Assembly: GCA_023381945.1 (NCBI GenBank)
Contig: JAMCQY010000341.1
Coordinates: 1 to 15,961 of the forward strand
Length of the DNA: 15,961 nucleotides
Source of the DNA: Deltaproteobacteria bacterium
Lineage (GTDB): Bacteria > Desulfobacterota > Desulfobaccia > Desulfobaccales > 0-14-0-80-60-11
Reading direction: 5' to 3'
Positions 11,817-15,961 of this stretch are shown piece after piece. A program made the translations under genes and the position numbers. Within the stretch, counting starts at the first letter, position 1, and the number at the start of each line of letters is the position of its first letter. The notes below the pieces were generated by a model. That model saw only the letters and a program-made list of their open reading frames with translations, was not told the DNA's origin and did no database searches.

Positions 11817-13211
11817 ATGGTTAATACGGCAAACGGTTTTATCCGCGGGCTGGTCATCGCCGGGACCCAAAGCGGGGTGGGCAAGACCACCATCACCCTG
11901 GGGCTCTTGTACGCCCTGCGCCGGCGTGGTCTTATGGTTCAGCCTTTCAAGGTGGGCCCGGATTTCATCGACCCCGGCCACCACAGCCGGGCAGCAGCGC
12001 GACTGTCTCACAACCTGGACGGCTGGATGCTGAGTAAAGAAGAAAACCTGGCTATTTTCCGGCGGCACGCGGGCCAGGCCCAGGTAGCGGTGGTGGAAGG
12101 CGTCATGGGCCTGTTCGACGGCTACGACGGCTTAAGCGAAGCCGGCTCCACCGCGCAGATGGCCAAATGGCTGGGGCTGCCGGTCCTGTTAGTGGTGGAC
12201 GCCAAAGCCATGGCCCGGAGCGCCGCCGCTCTGGTTCATGGCTTCGCCAGTTTTGATCCGGATCTAACCCTGGCCGGAGTGGTCTTCAACCGCATCGGCG
12301 GGGCCGGCCATTTGCACTACTTGGAGCAGGCCCTTGAACTGCTGGACGGCGTCAAATGCCTCGGCGGCCTGCCCCGGGAAGCCAAACTGGCTATCCCTGA
12401 GCGCCACCTGGGCCTGACCACCTCCGAGGACCACCCTTTGGAGGCGGAGCACCTGGAGTCCCTGGCCGATTTTCTGGAAGAGCACCTGGACCTGGACGGT
12501 CTCCTGGCCTCGCTGCCGGTATTGGAAATTCCCCCGGCAGCGCCACCGGAGGCCGCCGTCCCCACCGTGCGCCTGGGAGTGGCCCGGGACCAGGCCTTTT
12601 GCTTTTACTACCCCGAAAATCTGGAATTGCTGGCCGGTTTCGGGGCCGAACTGGCGCCGTTTTCGCCCCTGACGGACCGCGAATTGCCGGAGAACCTGCA
12701 GGGGATTTATTTGGGCGGCGGCTACCCCGAACTTTTTGCCGCCAAACTCGCGGCCAACGAGGGCCTAAAACGCCAAATTGCCACGCAAGCCGCGGCCGGC
12801 TTGCCCATTTATGCCGAATGCGGCGGATTGATGTACCTGTCCCAGGAGATTGCCGACCTGGAGGGCCGCTGCCATGCCATGGCGGGGGTATTGCCCTTGA
12901 AGGTGCGCATGCTCAAGAGGCTCAAGGCCCTGGGCTATCGGGAGATCACCCTGATGGCGAACGGCTTATTGGGGCCGGCGGGCACCAGGGCTCGCGGGCA
13001 TGAGTTCCATTACTCCGAAATAGTCGAGGAAACCGGTAACCTGCCCCGGCTTTATCGCCTCACGGCCAGACAGGGAAGTGAGACGCCGCCTGAGGGCTAC
13101 TACATTAATAATGTCCTGGCCAGCTACGTGCACCTGCATTTCGGCAGCAACCCGGAGGTGGCCCGGCAACTGGTGGTACGCTGCCTGGAATATCAGCGAA
13201 AAACTGCTTGA
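11817..13211 (+). CDS. cbiA: Cobyrinate a,c-diamide synthase CbiA
   Basis: This 464-residue enzyme amidates the a and c side chains of cobyrinate with glutamine and ATP. The N-terminal half is a dethiobiotin-synthetase-like ATPase with P-loop GTQSGVGKTT (16-25), the substrate motif KVGPDFIDPGHH (45-56) and EGVMGLFDG (94-102). The C-terminal half is a class I glutaminase-like domain with the nucleophile Cys335 in AECGGLMYL, GHEFHYSE, and the catalytic His in HLHFGSNP (439-446). Length and order match CbiA; CobB of the aerobic route is the same family, but the cbi neighbours favour CbiA. The ATG at 11817 has no clear ribosome site and follows a 29-base A/T-rich gap. A palindromic repeat follows the stop codon. 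Identification is very secure. Confidence 0.95.
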   Translation: MVNTANGFIRGLVIAGTQSGVGKTTITLGLLYALRRRGLMVQPFKVGPDFIDPGHHSRAAARLSHNLDGWMLSKEENLAIFRRHAGQAQVAVVEGVMGLFDGYDGLSEAGSTAQMAKWLGLPVLLVVDAKAMARSAAALVHGFASFDPDLTLAGVVFNRIGGAGHLHYLEQALELLDGVKCLGGLPREAKLAIPERHLGLTTSEDHPLEAEHLESLADFLEEHLDLDGLLASLPVLEIPPAAPPEAAVPTVRLGVARDQAFCFYYPENLELLAGFGAELAPFSPLTDRELPENLQGIYLGGGYPELFAAKLAANEGLKRQIATQAAAGLPIYAECGGLMYLSQEIADLEGRCHAMAGVLPLKVRMLKRLKALGYREITLMANGLLGPAGTRARGHEFHYSEIVEETGNLPRLYRLTARQGSETPPEGYYINNVLASYVHLHFGSNPEVARQLVVRCLEYQRKTA

Positions 13212-13213
13212 CT

Positions 13214-13270
13214 GGTGGGGCGGCCTTCCCTGGCCGCCGAGGCTGGGCAGGCACGGAGGCCTGCCCCACC
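13214..13270. repeat. Palindromic repeat between cbiA and cbiC
   Basis: GGTGGGGC (13214-13221) at the left end pairs with GCCCCACC at the right end, and an inner CGGCC...GGCCG hairpin lies at 13221-13236. The right part (13246-13270) is an inverted copy of 15753-15777, matching at 24 of 25 positions. It begins three bases after the cbiA stop codon. Confidence 0.75.
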
Positions 13271-13292
13271 ACAAATACATTAAGGAGTATCC

Positions 13293-13931
13293 ATGACCTG
13301 GCAACCCCGCCTCCCCCGGGAGATCGAAGCGGAGAGTTTTCGGCGCATCGAGGCCGCCGTGGGGACTCATGATTTACCGCCCGAGGTCTGGCAGGTGGTG
13401 CGCCGCATGATCCACACCAGCGCGGACCTGGATTACTTGAAGACCGCCCGGGTCCACCCCCAGGCCATCGCTGCCGGGGTTGCAGCTTTGCGCCAGGGCC
13501 GCCCGCTGGTGACCGATACCCGCATGTTGCTGGCGGGTATTTCGAGTGGCCGCCTTAATCGTCTGGGGGTTAAGCCTATCTGCCTGATGGATGACCCGGA
13601 GGTGGCGAAATCGGCGGCCCGGCAGGGGACTACCCGGGCCGCCGCGGCCATGGAGGCGGCGCTGCCCCAATTGTCCGGCGGCATTGTGGCCATCGGCAAT
13701 GCCCCTACAGCCCTGCTGCGTTTGCTGGAGTTGCTTTCTGGCGGGACCCCGGCTCCTGCCCTGATAGTGGGGTTGCCGGTGGGTTTTGTCAATGCGGCCG
13801 AATCCAAGGAACTCTTGAGCCGTCAGCAATTTCCCTTCATCACTGCCCTGGGACCCAAAGGAGGCTCGGCAGTGGCAGCCGCGGTGATAAATGCCCTGGC
13901 CATTATGGCCCTGGAGGAGAAACCCTCATGA
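13293..13931 (+). CDS. cbiC: Precorrin-8X / cobalt-precorrin-8 methylmutase CbiC
   Basis: The 212-residue protein is CbiC, which moves the methyl group from C11 to C12 of the corrin ring to give (cobalt) hydrogenobyrinate/cobyrinate. IEAESFRRIEAAVG (11-24) and VVRRMIHTSADLDYL (35-49) hold the conserved N-terminal block with the catalytic His41 that protonates the ring. Further blocks are LVTDTRMLLAGIS (72-84), AIGNAPTALLRLLEL, and GLPVGFVNAAESKELL, all hallmarks of the family. The ATG is preceded by AAGGAG five to six bases away. The 3' end overlaps cbiL by ATGA (13928-13931), so the two are translationally coupled. The product of this step is the substrate of CbiA, encoded next door. Confidence 0.95.
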   Translation: MTWQPRLPREIEAESFRRIEAAVGTHDLPPEVWQVVRRMIHTSADLDYLKTARVHPQAIAAGVAALRQGRPLVTDTRMLLAGISSGRLNRLGVKPICLMDDPEVAKSAARQGTTRAAAAMEAALPQLSGGIVAIGNAPTALLRLLELLSGGTPAPALIVGLPVGFVNAAESKELLSRQQFPFITALGPKGGSAVAAAVINALAIMALEEKPS

Positions 13932-14650
13932 CCCCGAAAATCGGGACCCTATACGGGATCGGCGTGGGACCGGGCGATCCGGATTTGATCACCCTGAAGG
14001 CTGTGCGGGTGCTGCGGCGCGTGCCCCACGTTTTTGCCTCCTGCTCCACCAAAAACAGTTACAGTCTGGCCTTGAACATCGTGCGCGGCCATCTGAACGG
14101 CGCCGGCCTGGAGCATCTTCCCTTTCCCATGACCAAGGACCCTTTGGTCCTGCAAGCGGCCTGGGAGAAGAACGCCGCCCGGGTGCTGGAAGTCCTGGTT
14201 TCCGGGGCTGACGCCGCCTTTGTCACTTTGGGCGATCCTTTAACCTACTCTACCTTCGGCTATCTCTTGAAGACCTTGAAGCGTCTGAATCCGGAGGTGC
14301 AGGTGGTCACCATCCCCGGCATCACTTCGTATGCCGCCGCGGCCGCGCATACCCAAATACCGCTCACTGAAGGCGAGGAATCCTTCGTTGTGGTCTCCGG
14401 GGCCCAAGGCGCAGCAAAGCTGCGGGAAATGGCGGACAAAAGCGACAACATCGTCATGTTGAAGACTTACCGCAATTTTGATGAGATTTATCGGGCTCTG
14501 GAGGAGTTGGACCTCCTGGACCGGGCCGTTTGCATCAGCCGTTGCGGTTTGGACGGCGAGACGGTGGTGGAAAACCTCCGGGACCTGAGGGGTCAGCCTT
14601 TGCCCTATCTCTCCATGGTGATCATCAAGAAGAAGGGTAAGGGTTATTGA
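13928..14650 (+). CDS. cbiL: Cobalt-factor II C20-methyltransferase CbiL
   Basis: This 240-residue SAM-dependent methyltransferase belongs to the tetrapyrrole methylase family (CobI/CbiL), which adds the C20 methyl group later lost on ring contraction. It contains YGIGVGPGDPDLITLKAVRVL (9-29), the N-terminal family motif. It also has LGDPLTYSTFGYL (101-113) and IPGITSYAAAAAH (129-141), which line the SAM and substrate pocket; LGDPLTYST is typical of CobI/CbiL rather than of CbiF or CbiH. Because the pathway is initiated by CbiK, the substrate is probably cobalt-sirohydrochlorin (cobalt-factor II). It overlaps cbiC at its 5' end and the membrane-protein gene at its 3' end, both by four bases, so the three form a tightly coupled block. 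Confidence 0.93.
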   Translation: MTPKIGTLYGIGVGPGDPDLITLKAVRVLRRVPHVFASCSTKNSYSLALNIVRGHLNGAGLEHLPFPMTKDPLVLQAAWEKNAARVLEVLVSGADAAFVTLGDPLTYSTFGYLLKTLKRLNPEVQVVTIPGITSYAAAAAHTQIPLTEGEESFVVVSGAQGAAKLREMADKSDNIVMLKTYRNFDEIYRALEELDLLDRAVCISRCGLDGETVVENLRDLRGQPLPYLSMVIIKKKGKGY

Positions 14651-15714
14651 ATTCGGTGGCTAAAACCTCGAATGGCTGGGGCCGCTGGGTGCTGCTCCTG
14701 ATTTTCGCGCTGCTGTTCGCCAGCTACTGGCTGGGTCTGTGGCCCGGGGCCCATCACCTTTCTGCCAGAAAAGTCTATCACCAGATGGCCTGGCCGCTGG
14801 TGCGGCTCCTGATTTACATGGGGATAGGCCTGCTGTTGGGTCAGGCTATCGAATCCCTGGGCTGGGCCGCCAAACTGGGAAGCTGGGCCGCGCCGCTCTT
14901 GCGTTGGGGGCACCTGCACAAAGAAAGCGGCGCCAGTTTCACGGCTGCCTTTTTTTCCGGAATTATGGCCAATACCATGCTGGTCACCCTTTACCAGGAA
15001 GGCAGGATCAGCCGCCGGGAGCTGACCATAACCTACCTGTTCAATAACGGGCTGCCGGTCTATTTGCTGCACCTGCCCACCACGTTTTTTATCATCCTGC
15101 CTTTGACTCGCCAGGCCGGCTTGATCTATCTGGGACTCACCCTGGCTGCGGCCCTGCTCCGGAGCGCCGCTCTGCTGGTTTACAGCCGCTGGCGTCTGCC
15201 GGCGGATACGCGTGATGAAAGCAAAGTCGTGGCGACGGCTCCTAGAAAGAAGGAAGGCCTGGTTCAGGAGATCTGGCAAAAATTTCATCGCCGGTTCACC
15301 CGGGTGATCTTTTTCACCCTGCCCATCTATTTTTTAATCTTCGTGCTCAATGACATGGGCTTTTTTAAATGGCTCCGCGATGCTGCGGCCGCTCACGTCT
15401 CCCTGGGCTTTTTGCCCATGGAGGCGGCCAGCGTCGTGATTTTCAGCGTGGCCACGGAATTTACCTCCGGCATCGCCGCGGCGGGGGCCTTTTTGCAGGC
15501 AGGGGCCCTGACGGTGCCGCAGACGGTCATGGCCCTGGTCCTGGGCAACGTCGTGGCCACTCCGGTCAGGGCCTTACGGCACCAGTTGCCCGCCAATGTG
15601 GGGATCTTTTCCCCCAAATTAGGGACCGAACTCCTGCTCTGGAGCCAGGGCTTGCGACTCTTAAGCCTCCTGCTGGTGGCCGTGCCCTATGCCGTCTGGA
15701 TCGGCGGCGCCTGA
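14647..15714 (+). CDS. Gate-domain (nucleoside-recognition/SpmAB-like) membrane protein, candidate transporter
   Basis: The protein of about 355 residues has eight or more membrane helices arranged as two similar halves separated by a charged linker (about 195-220). In the first half, GLLLGQAIESLGW (about 61-73) and the region around SGIMANTMLVTLYQ resemble the Gate (nucleoside recognition) domain found in SpmA/SpmB, FeoB and nucleoside transporters. In the second half, EAASVVIFSVATEFTSGIAAAGAFLQAG is a matching gate motif. The start is TTG 14647 (TTGA overlap with cbiL) or GTG 14656. Tight coupling to cbiL and the riboswitch suggests a role in cobalamin synthesis, for example moving cobalt, a precursor or a corrinoid across the membrane; this is inference. 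No known B12-linked transporter family (CbiMNQO, CbtAB, HoxN) fits its sequence. Confidence 0.75.
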   Translation: MNSVAKTSNGWGRWVLLLIFALLFASYWLGLWPGAHHLSARKVYHQMAWPLVRLLIYMGIGLLLGQAIESLGWAAKLGSWAAPLLRWGHLHKESGASFTAAFFSGIMANTMLVTLYQEGRISRRELTITYLFNNGLPVYLLHLPTTFFIILPLTRQAGLIYLGLTLAAALLRSAALLVYSRWRLPADTRDESKVVATAPRKKEGLVQEIWQKFHRRFTRVIFFTLPIYFLIFVLNDMGFFKWLRDAAAAHVSLGFLPMEAASVVIFSVATEFTSGIAAAGAFLQAGALTVPQTVMALVLGNVVATPVRALRHQLPANVGIFSPKLGTELLLWSQGLRLLSLLLVAVPYAVWIGGA

Positions 15715-15752
15715 GGCGGTTAGTGTGGGACAGCCGCACGCTGATGTCCTTT

Positions 15753-15797
15753 GGTGGGGCAGGCCTCCGCGCCTGCCGAATTTCGGCGGGCACAGGC
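15753..15797. repeat. Palindromic repeat after the cobalamin operon
   Basis: The segment 15753-15777 is an inverted copy of 13246-13270 (24 of 25). It is followed by a second palindrome, GCCTGCCGAA (15771-15780) with TTCGGCGGGC (15782-15791, 9 of 10). It lies 39 bases after the last operon stop codon and may end or stabilise the transcript, but there is no T-run. Confidence 0.7.
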
Positions 15798-15907
15798 TGC
15801 TATAAAACCTGTCTTGCGTAGGGCGGGAAAGCGAAGGAAACCGTCTCAAAACCTCGCGATTCAGGTGAAAATGTATTAAAAGTAGATATTCCCTGTGCGA
15901 GGTGAGT

Positions 15908-15961
15908 ATGTCTCGGGAGATTAAGGCAGATTATCAGCAGCATATGATGTTTCCGCCATCG
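15908..15961 (+). mobile_element. 5' end of an IS1182-type transposase gene (cut by the window edge)
   Basis: ATG 15908 opens a frame of 18 codons to the edge: MSREIKADYQQHMMFPPS. This closely resembles the N-terminus of IS1182-family transposases, in which a short basic-polar start precedes an LPPSLEDWVP-like motif. A GAGGTGAG ribosome site lies a few bases upstream. The left inverted repeat of the element should lie in 15800-15900, but I could not fix it without the right end. Confidence 0.6.

Noticed and set aside
15369..15821. 150-codon plus-strand frame overlapping the end of the Gate-domain gene
   Set aside because: Alternate-frame shadow with Gly/Arg-rich sequence that runs into a palindromic repeat.

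Overview
The window looks like a chromosomal segment from an anaerobic, GC-rich bacterium, most likely a Desulfobacterota-type sulfate reducer or syntroph. The basis is an anaerobic (cbi-type) corrin pathway with a signal-peptide-bearing CbiK chelatase, a DUF3786-like protein, and families of GC-rich palindromic repeats in the gaps. This assignment is inference; there is no rRNA or other taxonomic marker in the window.

Left part (1-3261): housekeeping and small genes. rlmH (+) converges on a nitroreductase-family gene (-). An unrecognised 314-residue protein (+) then converges on rpoZ (-). Left and right of position 2950 lie two short minus-strand reading frames that may be pieces of one gene, separated by nested inverted repeats. 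The stretch 3098-3261 holds no gene I can support.

Middle part (3262-7430, all minus): a tightly packed run reading right to left. It contains a three-cysteine flavodoxin-fold reductase, a FlK-like hotdog thioesterase, a DUF3786-like protein, a small zinc ribbon with an in-frame UGA, a large GT-C-like membrane protein that is visibly more A/T-rich than its neighbours, and a ThiS/MoaD-like beta-grasp protein. The last four are separated by only a few bases or overlap, so they look like one operon. The joint function of this set is not known to me.

Right part (7456-15714, plus): a cobalamin operon. Back-to-back sigma70-type promoters at 7456-7525 serve the left and right arms. The rightward transcript opens with a cobalamin riboswitch (closing helix 7535-7541/7734-7740) followed by mutually exclusive antiterminator and terminator hairpins. 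Then come an exported CbiK, a BtuC/BtuD/BtuF-type ABC importer, CbiA, CbiC, CbiL and a Gate-domain membrane protein, several joined by 4-base start/stop overlaps. Together they would take up corrinoid or metal, insert cobalt into the macrocycle, and carry out C20 methylation, 8X methyl migration and a,c-amidation. The remaining cbi genes must lie elsewhere. A palindromic repeat sits inside the reading frame of the btuF-type gene, ahead of its signal peptide.

The right edge (15753-15961) carries another palindromic repeat and the first 18 codons of an IS1182-type transposase. Dispersed repeats link the parts: the 531 and 2959 copies are near-identical, as are the 13246 and 15753 copies (opposite orientation).
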